Source: Mycolicibacterium moriokaense (GTDB lineage Bacteria > Actinomycetota > Actinomycetes > Mycobacteriales > Mycobacteriaceae). From it: a stretch of 64,000 nucleotides of DNA. The notes under the pieces were generated by a model, which saw only the letters and a program-made list of their open reading frames with translations, had not been told where the DNA came from and did no database searches. Both the position numbers and the translations under genes were made by a program. The stretch is from NCBI RefSeq assembly GCF_010726085.1, contig NZ_AP022560.1, positions 2,542,001 to 2,606,000 of the forward strand, in the 5' to 3' direction. Shown here one piece after another: positions 1 to 12,100 of this stretch; position 1 is the first letter of the stretch, and every line of letters begins with the position of its first letter.

Positions 1-49
1 GACGTCCGAACCCGCCCACATATCACCGAACGGAAGTGCGCTGCAATGA
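1..49 (+). CDS. C-terminal tail of an upstream gene (partial)
   Basis: A reading frame enters the window at base 2 and stops at TGA 47-49, giving a tail ending GSALQ. The stop overlaps the plsC start as ATGA, the usual sign of translational coupling. In M. tuberculosis the gene upstream of plsC is a WS/DGAT-type acyltransferase (Rv2484c), so this could be its last codons. Only 15 residues are visible, so family assignment rests on gene order alone. Confidence 0.35.
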   Translation, partial: TSEPAHISPNGSALQ

Positions 50-1737
50 CTTCGGGAAACGGTCAGGCTTCGCAAGCCATCCGCAGGACCATGCGGCTGC
101 CGGGTTCGGTCGCCGAGATCCAGGCGAGCCCGCCCGGGCCCGAGGTCGGAGCATTCTTCGATCTCGACGGCACACTGGTCGCCGGGTTCACCGGTGTGAT
201 CATGACGCAGGACCGACTGCGTCGGCGCCAGATGTCGGTGGGGGAGTTCATCGGGATGGTGCAGGCCGGCCTCAACCATCAACTCGGCCGTTCCGAGTTC
301 GAGGACCTCATCGGCAAGGGCGCCCGCATGCTGCGCGGAAACTCCCTCGCCGACATCGACGAATTGGCCGAGCGCCTCTTCGTGCAGAAGATCGTCTCGC
401 GCATCTACCCCGAGATGCGTGAACTCGTCCGGGCTCACATGGCGCGTGGCCACACCGTGGTGCTCAGTTCGTCGGCGTTGACGGTGCAGGTCGAACCCGT
501 CGCGCGGTTCCTCGGCATCGAGAACGTCTTGAGCAACAAGTTCGAGACCGACGAGAACGGCCTGCTCACCGGCGAGGTGCTCACCCCCATCATCTGGGGC
601 CCCGGCAAGGCCAGGGCGGTGCAGGAGTTCGCCGCCAAGAACGGCGTCGACCTGTCCAAGAGCTACTTCTACGCCGACGGCGACGAGGACGTCGCCCTGA
701 TGTATCTGGTCGGCAATCCGCGGCCCACCAACCCGGCGGGCAAACTCGCGGCCGTCGCCGCCAAGCGCGGATGGCCGATATTGCGATTCAGCAGCCGCAG
801 CGGCAGCAGCCCGGTGTCCCAGCTGCGCACCGCGGCGGGTATCGCGACGATGATGCCGGTCGCCGCCGGCGCGATCGGCATCGGGCTGCTGACCCGGAGC
901 AAGCGCACCGGCGTCAACTTCTTCACGTCGACGTTCGGCCGCACGCTTCTCGGGGCCATCGGCGTCGAGCTCAATGTGCTCGGTAAGGAGAACCTGACCG
1001 CCCAGCGGCCTGCGGTGTTCATCTTCAATCACCGAAACCAGGCGGACCCGCTCATCGCGGGTCGATTGGTGGAAACCAATTTCACGTCGGTCGGTAAGAA
1101 GGAATTGGAGAAGGACCCGATCGTCGGCACCATGGGCAGGATCCTGGATGCCGCGTTCATCGACCGCGATGATTCGGAGAAGGCCGTCGAGGGCCTCAAG
1201 AAGGTCGAGGAACTGGCGCGCAAGGGTTTGTCGATCCTCATCGCGCCCGAGGGCACCCGGCTGGATACCACCGAGGTCGGCCCGTTCAAGAAAGGCCCGT
1301 TCCGGATCGCGATGTCGGTGGGGATTCCCATCGTTCCCATTGTGATTCGCAATGCCGAGGTCATCGCTGCCCGCGACTCGAGCACCTTCAATCCGGGAAT
1401 CGTCGACGTGGTGGTCTATCCGCCGATCCCAGTGGATGACTGGACGCACGACAACCTGCCCGAACGCATTGCCGAGGTGCGCCAGCTCTACCTCGACACG
1501 CTGAAGGACTGGCCGCAGGACGAGTTGCCGACACCGGAGTTGTACAAGCGCAACGCCCCCACGAAGGCGGCCAAGAAGAAGGCGGCAACGAAGAAGACGT
1601 CAGCGAAGAAGACGTCGAAGAAGGCTACCGCCAGCAAGGCGTCCACCAACAAATCAACGACCAAGAAAGCGGCGGCGACGAAGGCCCCTGCCGAAAAGGC
1701 AGCCGCGAAAAAGGCTGCGCCGAAGGGTCGGCCGTGA
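46..1737 (+). CDS. plsC: Bifunctional HAD-IB phosphatase / 1-acylglycerol-3-phosphate acyltransferase (PlsC-like)
   Basis: 563 aa with two domains. Residues ~35-245 are a HAD-IB hydrolase: the nucleophile motif DLDGT is at 39-43, and a [11 protein letters not shown] acidic motif lies near 208-218. Residues ~305-480 are a PlsC-type lysophosphatidate acyltransferase with the HX4D motif (NHRNQAD, ~326-332) and PEGTR near 401-405. It should acylate lysophosphatidic acid at the inner membrane face; the role of the HAD domain (annotated as phosphoserine phosphatase in the Rv2483c family) is not settled by sequence. Residues ~502-563 form a Lys/Ala/Thr-rich tail resembling histone H1 or the HupB tail. 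It overlaps plsB by four bases (GTGA), so the two acyltransferases that act in sequence in phosphatidate synthesis are coupled. Confidence 0.9.
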   Translation: MTSGNGQASQAIRRTMRLPGSVAEIQASPPGPEVGAFFDLDGTLVAGFTGVIMTQDRLRRRQMSVGEFIGMVQAGLNHQLGRSEFEDLIGKGARMLRGNSLADIDELAERLFVQKIVSRIYPEMRELVRAHMARGHTVVLSSSALTVQVEPVARFLGIENVLSNKFETDENGLLTGEVLTPIIWGPGKARAVQEFAAKNGVDLSKSYFYADGDEDVALMYLVGNPRPTNPAGKLAAVAAKRGWPILRFSSRSGSSPVSQLRTAAGIATMMPVAAGAIGIGLLTRSKRTGVNFFTSTFGRTLLGAIGVELNVLGKENLTAQRPAVFIFNHRNQADPLIAGRLVETNFTSVGKKELEKDPIVGTMGRILDAAFIDRDDSEKAVEGLKKVEELARKGLSILIAPEGTRLDTTEVGPFKKGPFRIAMSVGIPIVPIVIRNAEVIAARDSSTFNPGIVDVVVYPPIPVDDWTHDNLPERIAEVRQLYLDTLKDWPQDELPTPELYKRNAPTKAAKKKAATKKTSAKKTSKKATASKASTNKSTTKKAAATKAPAEKAAAKKAAPKGRP

Positions 1738-4079
1738 AAATCTCCGCGGATCACTACGCGCCCTTCACGACGACCGACGACGCGCTCGTGCTCGCGTCGG
1801 TGTCGTCGCCCGCCGAAGAGGAACTGCTCAACGACTGGTTGGAGGAGCAGCGTCGCGAGCATCCGGACTCCAAGGTCGACGTTCTGCGACTGCCGCATGA
1901 CGATCCGCCGCCCGCGGTACTGGCGCAGCTCGTGGCGGAACTGGAGGCCGACGAGGACCGGTCCGTCGTACCGGTGCGGGTGTTCTGGGTGCCGGGAGGC
2001 CTCCCAACACGGTCGAAAGTCGTTGCGCTGCTGTCGGGTCGCGACACCTACCGGCCGCCGGAGATCATTCAGCGCCGGATCCTTCGCCGGGACCCGTCCC
2101 GCGCAAGGGTGGTCGCCGGTGAGCCCGCAAAGGTGTCAGAGCTTCGCCAGCAGTGGGCCGACACGACGGTGGCCGAGAATTCGCGCGAGTTCGCACGATT
2201 CGTCATCCGCCGCGCCGTCCTGGCGATCGAACGCGTCGAGCTCCGGTTGCTCGGACCGGAATACAAATCTCCGCGACTGATCAAGCCCGAGATACTCGCC
2301 TCGTCGCGGTTTCGTGAAGGCCTGGAACAGATTCCGGACGCAACCGTCGCCAAAGCGGGGGAGATGCTCGATGAACTCTCCACCGGATGGAGCCGGTTCT
2401 CGGTAGATCTGATCCCGTCGCTGGGCCGCGCCATATTCAGTCGCGGGTTCGATCCGAACATCGACTATGACCGTGACGAGGTCGAGGCGATGCGCCGCAA
2501 CCTGGAGAGCCATCCAGCGGTGCTGCTGTTCTCGCACAGGTCGTATCTCGACGGTGTGATCGTCCCGGTGGCGATGCAGGAGAACCGGTTACCCCCGGTT
2601 CATACGTTCGCGGGCATCAATCTGTCCTTCGGGTTCATGGGTCCGTTGATGCGCCATTCGGGCGTCATCTTCCTGCGCCGCAGACTCGACGACCCGTTGT
2701 ACAAGTACGTCTTGCGGCAGTTCGTCGGTTACATCGTCGAGAAGCGGTTCAACCTCAGCTGGTCGATCGAAGGCACGCGGTCGCGAACCGGCAAGATGTT
2801 GCCACCCAAGCTGGGTCTGCTCGCCTACGTCGCCGATGCGTATCTCGACGGCCGCAGCGACGACATCCTGTTGCAGCCGGTATCGATCAGCTTCGACCAG
2901 TTGCACGAGACCGCCGAGTACGCCGCCTATGCGCAGGGTGGTGAGAAGACGCCCGAGGGACTGTCGTGGCTCGTCAATTACATTCGGGCGCAAGGGGAGC
3001 GCAATTACGGCAAGATCTACGTCCGATTCCCCGAGGCCGTGTCGATGCGCGACTACCTCGGCGAACCTCATGGTCCGATGGTCGAGGACGAGGCCGCCAA
3101 ACGACTGGCGATGCAGAAGATGGCGTTCGAGGTGTCATGGCGGATCCTGCGCGCGACCCCGGTCAACGCGACCGCGCTGGTGTCTGCGCTGTTGCTGACC
3201 GCGCGCGGCGTCGCGCTCACGGTCGATCAGCTGCACCACACGCTGCAGGATTCGCTGGATTACCTGGAGCGCAAGCAGACTCCGATGACCAACAGCGCAC
3301 TGCGACTGCGCACGACGGACGGGGTGCGCGCCGCGCTCGATGCATTGTCCAACGGCCATCCCGTCACGTGCGTCGACAGCGGCCGGGAACCGGTCTGGCG
3401 AATCGCGCCGAGCGATGAGCACGAGGCGGCGTTCTACCGCAACACCCTCATCGACGCCTTTCTGGAAACCTCGATCGTGGAACTGGCCCTCGTGTACGCC
3501 GCGCGGTCGGACGGAGATCGGCTGGAGGCGTTCTGGAATCAGGCGCTGCGGCTGCGCGATCTGCTCAAGTTCGACTTCTACTTCGCCGACTCCGCCGCCT
3601 TCCGCGAACACCTGATGGAGGAGCTGTCGTGGTTCGACGACTGGGAGGGTGCCGTCGTCGCGGGCAGCACGAAGATCGACCAACTGCTCCACGCGAAGCG
3701 GCCGATGATCGCAGGCGCGTTGCTGCGCCCGTTCTTCGAGGCCTACGAGATCGTCGCCGATGTGCTGCGCGATGCACCCGCCGAGATCGATGAGAAGGAC
3801 CTGACCAAGCGGGCGCTGGGCCTCGGGAAGCAGTACGTCGCGCAGGGCCGCGTCCGCAACAACGAGTCGGTGTCCGCGTTGCTGTTCGCCACGGCCCGCC
3901 AGGTCGTCGCCGACCAGAACCTGCTCACGCCCGCGGCCGATCTGACCGAACGGCGCACCGCGTTCCGCGACGAACTACGCGGCATCCTGCTCGATATGGA
4001 TAAGGTCGACCAGATCTCCCGCGACCAGTTCTTCCAGCGCGAAGCGCTGCGCCGCAAAGCTGCTTCCCGCCGAAACTGA
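1734..4079 (+). CDS. plsB: Glycerol-3-phosphate 1-O-acyltransferase (PlsB2-like)
   Basis: 781 aa, the usual length for PlsB. It transfers an acyl chain to sn-1 of glycerol-3-phosphate, the first step of glycerophospholipid synthesis, at the membrane. The HX4D catalytic motif (SHRSYLD) is near residue 267, a GVIFLRR substrate-binding block is near 310, and [10 protein letters not shown] is near 344. Its GTG start overlaps the plsC stop, as in the Rv2483c-Rv2482c pair. The stop codon lies inside a long hairpin (4071-4126), so the left arm of the hairpin encodes the last codons. Confidence 0.92.
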   Translation: MKISADHYAPFTTTDDALVLASVSSPAEEELLNDWLEEQRREHPDSKVDVLRLPHDDPPPAVLAQLVAELEADEDRSVVPVRVFWVPGGLPTRSKVVALLSGRDTYRPPEIIQRRILRRDPSRARVVAGEPAKVSELRQQWADTTVAENSREFARFVIRRAVLAIERVELRLLGPEYKSPRLIKPEILASSRFREGLEQIPDATVAKAGEMLDELSTGWSRFSVDLIPSLGRAIFSRGFDPNIDYDRDEVEAMRRNLESHPAVLLFSHRSYLDGVIVPVAMQENRLPPVHTFAGINLSFGFMGPLMRHSGVIFLRRRLDDPLYKYVLRQFVGYIVEKRFNLSWSIEGTRSRTGKMLPPKLGLLAYVADAYLDGRSDDILLQPVSISFDQLHETAEYAAYAQGGEKTPEGLSWLVNYIRAQGERNYGKIYVRFPEAVSMRDYLGEPHGPMVEDEAAKRLAMQKMAFEVSWRILRATPVNATALVSALLLTARGVALTVDQLHHTLQDSLDYLERKQTPMTNSALRLRTTDGVRAALDALSNGHPVTCVDSGREPVWRIAPSDEHEAAFYRNTLIDAFLETSIVELALVYAARSDGDRLEAFWNQALRLRDLLKFDFYFADSAAFREHLMEELSWFDDWEGAVVAGSTKIDQLLHAKRPMIAGALLRPFFEAYEIVADVLRDAPAEIDEKDLTKRALGLGKQYVAQGRVRNNESVSALLFATARQVVADQNLLTPAADLTERRTAFRDELRGILLDMDKVDQISRDQFFQREALRRKAASRRN

Positions 4080-4126
4080 AGTTGTGCAGGCCGATCGGCC
4101 GAATCTGCTGCATAACTTCAGTTTCG
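4071..4126. repeat. Long palindrome H1 overlapping the plsB stop codon
   Basis: Arms of 19 bases at 4071-4089 and 4108-4126 are complementary except for one position that can form a G-U pair. The loop holds the palindrome GGCCGATCGGCC and, on the minus strand, GATTCGGCCGA (4095-4105). The stem could terminate plsB mRNA, although no T-tract follows. The same loop core occurs in two other hairpins in this window (24211-24270 and 47394-47451). Confidence 0.7.
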
Positions 4127-4215
4127 GGCGGATGAAGCGGGTCCATTGCTCGCGTCGGGACGGCGTTCCGGCTGGCGCCTGCGGAGTAACGGCCGTCACG
4201 CCATACGCTGGACGC

Positions 4216-6216
4216 ATGACGACGACCGCCTCTGGCCTGCGCAGCAGCGCGGTGTGGCCGGTGCTCGTCGGGGTGGCGGTGTTGGCCGGCGCGGTCGCGG
4301 CGGGGCTGTCCGCGTTGTCGATCACAGATGCGTTGACGGCGACCGGGCTGCCCGATCCCGGCCCGGTCACCACCTATGGCCTGCCGTTTGTGCGCGCGGC
4401 GGGCGAGATCGCGGCCGTCGTCGCCGTCGGATCCTTCCTGCTCGCCGCGTTCCTGGTGCCGCCGCAGACCAACGGTGTGCTCGACGCGGGCGGCTACCGT
4501 GCGCTGCGACTCGGCACCGTCGCCTCCGGAGTGTGGACCGTCTGTGCCGCGCTCCTGGTACCGCTGACCGTGTCCGACATCACCGGCCAACCGCTGGCGT
4601 CGCGCCTTGATCCGATGGCGATCTGGTCGGTGGCGAGCCTGGTCGACATCGCAGGCGCGTGGCGATGGACCGCGTTTCTGGCCGCCGCCGTGACCATCGC
4701 CAGCATCCCGGTGCTGCGCTGGTCGCCCACACCGCTGCTGTTCGCCGGGTCCCTGATCACCCTGCTGCCGCTTGCGCTCACCGGACATTCGTCCTCGGGT
4801 GGTTCGCACGACCTGGCCACCAACAGTCTGCTCATCCACCTCGTGGCCGGTGCGCTGTGGGCGGGTGGCCTGCTGGCGCTGCTGGTGCACGCGCTGCGTG
4901 GCGGCGAACACGGCTATCTGGCCGCGCGCCGGTTCTCGGTGGTCGCGCTGTGGTGCTTTGTGGCCATGGCGCTCAGCGGTGTCGTCAACGCGCTCGTTCG
5001 TGTGCGCCAGGCCGACCTGCTGGACACCACCTATGGGTGGTTGATCCTGGGCAAGGCGGCGGCGTTGGGCGTGCTCGGGGTGATCGGCTGGCTGCAACGA
5101 CGGCGCGGTGTCGCGGCCCTGAAAGCGGATCCCGGTGCGCGCGGCGCACTGATCAGACTGGCACTCGTCGAGGCGGTCGTCTTCGGGCTGACGTTCGGTA
5201 TCGCCGTCGCGTTGGGCCGGACACCACCTCCACCCCCTCCGGTCTTCAATCCCTCGATCCCGGCGATCGAGATCGGCTACGACCTCGCCGGGCCCCCGAC
5301 GGTCGCCCGCCTGTTGTTCGACTGGCGTTTCGACCTGATATTCGGCACGGCCGCAATCGTATTCGCGATCATGTATGTGCTCGGCGTCATCCGGTTACGC
5401 CGCCGCGGCGACGCGTGGCCCGTCGGCAGGACCGCGGCGTGGCTCCTGGGATGTCTGGTGCTGCTGCTCGCCACGTCTTCGGGTGTCGGTCGATATATGC
5501 CGGCCATGTTCAGCATGCACATGGCAGCGCACATGCTGCTGTCGATGCTCGCGCCGATCCTGCTCGTGCTGGGGGCTCCGGTCACGCTGGCGCTGAGGGC
5601 ATTGCCCGCCGCAGGGCGCGGCGATCCGCCCGGTCCGAGGGAGTGGCTGCTCGCCGCCCTGCATTCCCGGGTGTCGCGCGTGCTGACCAATCCGTTGGTC
5701 GCGACGGTCATATTCGTCGTCGGGTTCTACGGGCTGTACTTCGGCGGGATCTTCGATGCAGCGGTCGACAGTCATCCGGCGCATCTCGCCATGAATCTGC
5801 ACTTCCTGCTGTCCGGCTATCTGTTCTATTGGGTCGTGATCGGGGTGGATCCGACGCCACGCCCGATCCCCCCACTGGGCAAGGTCGGAATGGTGTTCGC
5901 GTCGTTGCCGTTTCACGCCTTCTTCGGCGTCGTGCTGATGAGCACCAACACCGTTCTGGGAGAACCGTTTTACAAGTCACTGCAGCTGTACTGGCACACC
6001 GACCTGCTGGGTGATCAGCGGTTGGGCGGTGGAATGGCTTGGGCGGCAGGGGAGGTGCCGCTCGTGATTGTGATGATCGCGCTGCTGATCCAGTGGCGCC
6101 GCACTGACGAACGCACCGCCAAACGGCTTGACCGAGCTGCCGACCGTGACGACGAGGCCGACCTCGCTGCGTACAACAGGATGCTCGCCGAACTCGCCCG
6201 CCGGGACGAGCGCTAA
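4216..6216 (+). CDS. CopD / CtaG fusion integral membrane protein (cytochrome c oxidase assembly, copper-related)
   Basis: About 666 aa from ATG 4216. An earlier in-frame start at 4084 would place the N-terminus inside hairpin H1 and is unlikely. The first part (~1-330) has many hydrophobic segments and fits the CopD copper-resistance family. A proline-rich linker (PPPPPP, ~337) leads to a second multi-helix part (~365-640) with His/Met-rich segments such as MFSMHMAAHMLL, typical of the Caa3_CtaG family. Family members help deliver copper to cytochrome oxidase or across the membrane. M. tuberculosis Rv0102 has the same fused architecture (from memory). The C-terminus is charged and cytoplasmic in appearance. 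Its stop overlaps that of the convergent gene at 6213. Confidence 0.8.
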   Translation: MTTTASGLRSSAVWPVLVGVAVLAGAVAAGLSALSITDALTATGLPDPGPVTTYGLPFVRAAGEIAAVVAVGSFLLAAFLVPPQTNGVLDAGGYRALRLGTVASGVWTVCAALLVPLTVSDITGQPLASRLDPMAIWSVASLVDIAGAWRWTAFLAAAVTIASIPVLRWSPTPLLFAGSLITLLPLALTGHSSSGGSHDLATNSLLIHLVAGALWAGGLLALLVHALRGGEHGYLAARRFSVVALWCFVAMALSGVVNALVRVRQADLLDTTYGWLILGKAAALGVLGVIGWLQRRRGVAALKADPGARGALIRLALVEAVVFGLTFGIAVALGRTPPPPPPVFNPSIPAIEIGYDLAGPPTVARLLFDWRFDLIFGTAAIVFAIMYVLGVIRLRRRGDAWPVGRTAAWLLGCLVLLLATSSGVGRYMPAMFSMHMAAHMLLSMLAPILLVLGAPVTLALRALPAAGRGDPPGPREWLLAALHSRVSRVLTNPLVATVIFVVGFYGLYFGGIFDAAVDSHPAHLAMNLHFLLSGYLFYWVVIGVDPTPRPIPPLGKVGMVFASLPFHAFFGVVLMSTNTVLGEPFYKSLQLYWHTDLLGDQRLGGGMAWAAGEVPLVIVMIALLIQWRRTDERTAKRLDRAADRDDEADLAAYNRMLAELARRDER

Positions 6217-6611
6217 ACCGCCCGCGCCTCGACCGCTGCCAGCCAGCTGCCGTATTCGCTGATATCAGGCCCGGTGGCGGCCGAGGCATCGCAACCGAAA
6301 CCGGTGCGCCACGTGCCGTCGTCGAACTCGACCTTGCCGAGTTGCATCGGCGGCGGCAACGCGTCGAGAAACCGCCCGAGCGCGCTCGGGGACAGCAGCC
6401 ATCGATGACCGATGAGCGACGCGCCGGAAGTGCGATCGGGCACACGGGTGACCGCCGGTTTGGGCGGCTCGGTCGGAAGGACGGTCATCCGGTACCGCGG
6501 TGCGGTTCTGATTTCACCGGCCCACCGCGCACCGAGGTCCGTGAGTTGATGTGCCAGCGGTCCGCCCCGCAGGTGCGCGCCGAACACCACCAGCTCCAGA
6601 TCCTCGCTCAT
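6213..6611 (-). CDS. Stand-alone allophanate hydrolase C-terminal-domain-like protein
   Basis: 132 aa from ATG 6611 (minus). The motifs FGAHLRGGPLAHQLTDLGA, then TAPRYRM and a PPKP stretch, followed by a GRF-like segment and a glycine-rich end, match the C-terminal domain of allophanate hydrolase (AtzF/DUR1). In those enzymes this domain follows an amidase. Here no amidase domain or urea-amidolyase gene is adjacent, so the activity is unknown. It converges on the CopD/CtaG gene with overlapping stop codons and is divergent from the SSB gene. Confidence 0.6.
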   Translation of the reverse strand: MSEDLELVVFGAHLRGGPLAHQLTDLGARWAGEIRTAPRYRMTVLPTEPPKPAVTRVPDRTSGASLIGHRWLLSPSALGRFLDALPPPMQLGKVEFDDGTWRTGFGCDASAATGPDISEYGSWLAAVEARAV

Positions 6612-6648
6612 GCCGTTCAACTTACGGCGAGCGGTCACGCGACGGCGG

Positions 6649-6706
6649 CTGTCCACAACCGCCGATTCATCCACAGCCGTCGGCGCCCGAGCAGGTCTTG
6701 TGGATC
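6649..6706. promoter_or_regulatory. Cluster of three DnaA-box-like sequences upstream of the SSB paralogue
   Basis: CTGTCCACA at 6649-6657 and TCATCCACA at 6667-6675 each differ from TTGTCCACA/TTATCCACA by one base. An inverted, weaker copy (TTGTGGAT) is at 6698-6705. All lie within 60 bases between the divergent genes. Short matches are expected by chance at some rate, so this is only a candidate. Confidence 0.35.
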
Positions 6707-6788
6707 GGCTGTCAGTGGTCCGACGGCCAATGGGGGTGTCACCGACGAGCCGGGTCCCGGGTCGTCGCCATAAATGAAAGGAAGCATC

Positions 6789-7268
6789 ATGTTCGAGACG
6801 CCCTTCCATATCGTCGGCAACGTCGTCACCGATCCGATCCACCGCCAGGTCGGCGAACAGGAGATGGTCAGGTTCCGCGTCGCCAGCAATTCACGCCGTC
6901 GCACCGCCGAAGGAACATGGGAGCCCGGTAATTCGTTGTTTGTCACGGTGACCTGCTGGGGGCGCGCGGTGGCCGGTGCCAGCGCCGCCCTGGTCAAGGG
7001 CGATCCGGTGATCGTGGTCGGCCACGTCTACACCAGTGAGTACGAGGACCGGGACGGCAACCGTCGCTCATCGGTCGAGGTACGGGCGACATCCGTCGGC
7101 CCTGACCTGGCCCGCTGCGACGCACGAATCGACCGCAGGCAACGGGCCGAAGCGCGGATCACCAGCCTCGGCGACGAGGCTATCGCCAACGACGAAGCCG
7201 CCGACAGCACTGCTGACAACGACGACGAAGCGGACCAGTCCGGCGAGGCGCTGCCACTGACGGCGTAG
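6789..7268 (+). CDS. ssbB: Single-stranded DNA-binding protein paralogue (SsbB type)
   Basis: 159 aa. I chose ATG 6789 because GAAAGGAAG (6776-6784) is a good ribosome binding site for it; ATG 6774 lies upstream of that site. Residues ~1-115 form an OB-fold SSB domain (IVGNVVTDP, then FRVASNSRRR, then FVTVTCWGRAV). The tail (~120-159) is acidic (DNDDEADQSGEALPLTA) but lacks the DDDIPF-type tip of the replicative SSB, so it should bind ssDNA without the usual partner-docking end. It corresponds to Rv2478c by gene order. Mycobacteria carry a second SSB linked to stress and recombination; the genome's main ssb should be elsewhere, near rpsF/rpsR. Confidence 0.82.
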   Translation: MFETPFHIVGNVVTDPIHRQVGEQEMVRFRVASNSRRRTAEGTWEPGNSLFVTVTCWGRAVAGASAALVKGDPVIVVGHVYTSEYEDRDGNRRSSVEVRATSVGPDLARCDARIDRRQRAEARITSLGDEAIANDEAADSTADNDDEADQSGEALPLTA

Positions 7269-7332
7269 GCGCAGGTACACGGTCGAATCAGCCGCTGGAA
7301 CACACACTCGGCTCGGCCGATGGGGCCACGCC

Positions 7333-7378
7333 TAGGATGGTCGGCGGCGATACACGCGGATACACGCGGATACACCCG
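7333..7378 (+). promoter_or_regulatory. Candidate promoter and tandem 10-base repeat upstream of ettA
   Basis: TAGGAT at 7333-7338 fits the mycobacterial -10 consensus TANNNT. Directly downstream, in the presumed 5' UTR, is a tandem repeat of GATACACGCG: copies at 7349-7358 and 7359-7368, and a third with one change at 7369-7378. The repeat ends 39 bases before the ettA start. No clear -35 is visible. Confidence 0.45.
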
Positions 7379-7417
7379 ATAAACGACTGAACCATCTTGG
7401 AAAGGCAACACCACGGC

Positions 7418-9091
<1,674 letters not shown>

Positions 9092-9100
9092 TGTCGATCA

Positions 9101-9162
9101 GCGGACCACGACGCCACCTCCGGTTCCGGGGTGGCGCCGACAGCCAACGACGGATGGTCCGC
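9101..9162. repeat. Nested inverted repeats between ettA and gdh
   Basis: Outer arms GCGGACCA (9101-9108) and TGGTCCGC (9155-9162) enclose inner arms CGCCACC (9112-9118) and GGTGGCG (9130-9136). Together they fill most of the 92-base gap. The structure could be an ettA terminator, an mRNA stabilising fold or an operator ahead of gdh; there is no T-tract. Confidence 0.5.
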
Positions 9163-9183
9163 GGGTAGGGCGAGGAGCGTGGC

Positions 9184-12100
9184 ATGTCGGTGAACCCGGG
9201 AGCCGTGGGACCAGCTGACCCTGCTGCCGCAGCAGCGGCGCCTCAGCTGAGCCCAGACCAGATCGCGCGGCTTGCCCACGCGTACCTGAACACGTACCGC
9301 GGTCCGCACGACGCACCCGCCGCAGATTCGTCGGTGACCCTGCCGGTGGACATGTCCACGCGTCAGATGATCGGCCCCTCCATGGTGACCTCGCATCACC
9401 GACTGGGGCTGCGGCGGCCGGTCGGCGACACCCGCGTCGCGGTCTACGGCGCCGACGATCCGGCGGGATTCGGTCCGGCGTTGCAGATCGTCACCGACTA
9501 CACGCCGATGGTGATGGACTCGGTCACGGTGCTGCTGCACCGATTCGGGGTGTCCTACACGGCGATCATGAACCCGGTCTTCCGGGTGCGCCGCGGCCCG
9601 ACCGGCGAACTGCTCGACATGCGGCCGCTCGCAGATGTCGGGGCGTCCCAGGAGGGCGTCGACGAGACCTGGATCCACGTCCAGCTCGCGCAGGCGGCGG
9701 ACAGCAAGGCGCTCACGCAGGTCGCGCAGCTGCTGCCGGGCGTGTTGGCCGACGCGCGGCAGGTCGCCATCGACTCCAATGCGATGGTCGCGACCATGCG
9801 CGGTCTGGCCCACGAACTCGACCACGACCCCGAAGGCCGGTTCCCCGGCCGTGACCGCAAAGATGTTGCGGCGCTGCTCCGTTGGCTCGCCGACGGGCAC
9901 TTCATCCTGCTCGGATATCAACGCTGCCCGGTCAGCGATGGACGCTCGTCGGTGGACCTGTCGAGCCGGCTCGGTGTTCTTCGGTTACGCCAGGACGTGC
10001 TGCCGCAGCTGACCCACAACAACGACCTGCTGGTGCTGGCGCAGGCGACCATTCCCAGCTACCTCCGCTACGGCGCGTACCCCTACATCGTCGTGGTCCG
10101 CGAGCATCCGGGCACGATGGCCATCGAACACCGCTTCGTCGGCCTGTTCACCGTCGCCGCCACCAACGCCAACGTGCTTGAGATACCGCTGATTTCACGG
10201 CGGGTGCGTGACGCGCTGGCGCTGGCGCACCGCGACCCCAGCCACCCCGGCCAGTTGCTGCTCGACGTCATCCAGACGATTCCGCGTTCGGAATTGTTCG
10301 CCTTGTCCGCCCAGGAACTGCTCGACATGGTCAAGGCGGTGATCGACCTCGGGTCGCGGCGCCGCACACTGTTGTTCCTGCGGGCGGATTCGCTCGCCCA
10401 TTTCGTCTCGTGTCTGGTCTATCTGCCGCGTGACCGCTACACCACCGCTGTTCGGCTCGAGATGCAGGACATCCTGGTTCGCGAACTCGGCGGTGTGAGC
10501 ATCGAGTACACTGCGCGTGTCAGTGAATCACCGTGGGCTGTTGTGCATTTCACGGTGCGCATGCCCGATGACTCCCGTCCGGAGAACATCGATACTTCAC
10601 TAGCAAATGAGAGCCGGATCCAGAACCTGCTCACCGAAGCGGCGAGGACGTGGGGCGACCGGCTGCTCGGCGCCGTCAAGACCGGCTCCATCGACCAGGC
10701 CACGGCCGAGCACTACGCGGGGGCGTTTCCTCCGGCGTACAAGCAGGCCATCGCGCCGGCCGACGCGATCCACGACATCGCGATCATCGAAGAGCTGCAG
10801 GACGATTCGGTCAAGCCGGTCCTCGTCGACACCGCCGAGGATGGCATCGCCCAACTCACCCTCTATCTGGGTGGCCACTCCGCGTCGCTGAGCGATCTGC
10901 TGCCGATGCTGCAGTCGATGGGCGTCGTCGTGCTGGAAGAGCGGCCGTTCACCGTGACCCGCCCCGACGGGCTGCCGGTGTGGATCTATCAGTTCAAGAT
11001 CTCGCCCCACAAGTCGATTCCGGAGGTGCCGGCCGGTCCGGAACGCGAAGCGACGGAAGAACGTTTCGCCGATGCGCTGACCGCCATCTGGAACGGATAC
11101 GCCGAGATCGACCGGTTCAACGAACTGGTCCTGCGCGCCGGTCTGTCCTGGCAGCAGGTGGCGGTGCTGCGCAGTTATGCGAAGTACCTGAGGCAGGCGG
11201 GCTTCCCGTACAGCCAGGCACACATCGAGACCGTCATCAACGACAACGCCGGCACGGCGCGGTCGCTGATCGAACTGTTCGAGGCGCTGTTCTACCCCTC
11301 TACTCCGACGGAGGGCGAGCCGCGACGACGCGACGCCCAGGCGGCCGCCGCGGCCGTCGCCGCCGACATCGACGCATTGGTCAGCCTGGACACCGACCGC
11401 GTCCTGCGCGCGTTCGCATCGATGATCCAGGCCACCCTCCGCACCAACTACTTCATCAGACGGCAGGACTCCGCCCGCGCGCAGAACGTGTTGTCCTTCA
11501 AGCTCAATCCTGGCTTGATCGACGAGCTTCCGTTGCCTCGACCGAAATTCGAGATCTTCGTCTACTCGCCGCGGGTAGAGGGCGTACATCTGCGGTTCGG
11601 GTATGTGGCCCGCGGCGGCCTGCGCTGGTCGGACCGTCGCGAGGACTTCCGCACCGAGATCCTCGGCCTCGTCAAGGCCCAGGCGGTGAAGAACGCCGTC
11701 ATCGTGCCGGTGGGCGCCAAGGGGGGATTCGTGGTCAAGGACCCGCCGTTGCCGACCGGCGGTGTCGCCGCCGACCGCGATGCGCAGCGTGAAGAAGGCG
11801 TGGCCTGCTACAAGCTCTTCATCTCCGGCCTGCTGGATGTCACCGACAACGTGGACAAGGCCACCGGGGCCGTGGTGACTCCCGAAGACGTGGTCCGGCG
11901 CGACGGTGACGACGCCTATCTGGTGGTCGCGGCCGACAAGGGCACTGCGACGTTCTCCGACATCGCCAACGAGGTGGCGAAGTCGTACGGCTTCTGGCTC
12001 GGTGACGCGTTCGCGTCCGGCGGATCGGTGGGATACGACCACAAGGCGATGGGTATCACCGCCAAGGGTGCGTGGGAGTCGGTCAAGCGGCACTTCCGGG

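Noticed and set aside
4084..4215. Earlier start for the CopD/CtaG gene at ATG 4084
   Set aside because: It would place the first 44 residues inside hairpin H1 and give a non-hydrophobic odd N-terminus; ATG 4216 starts directly before the first membrane helix.
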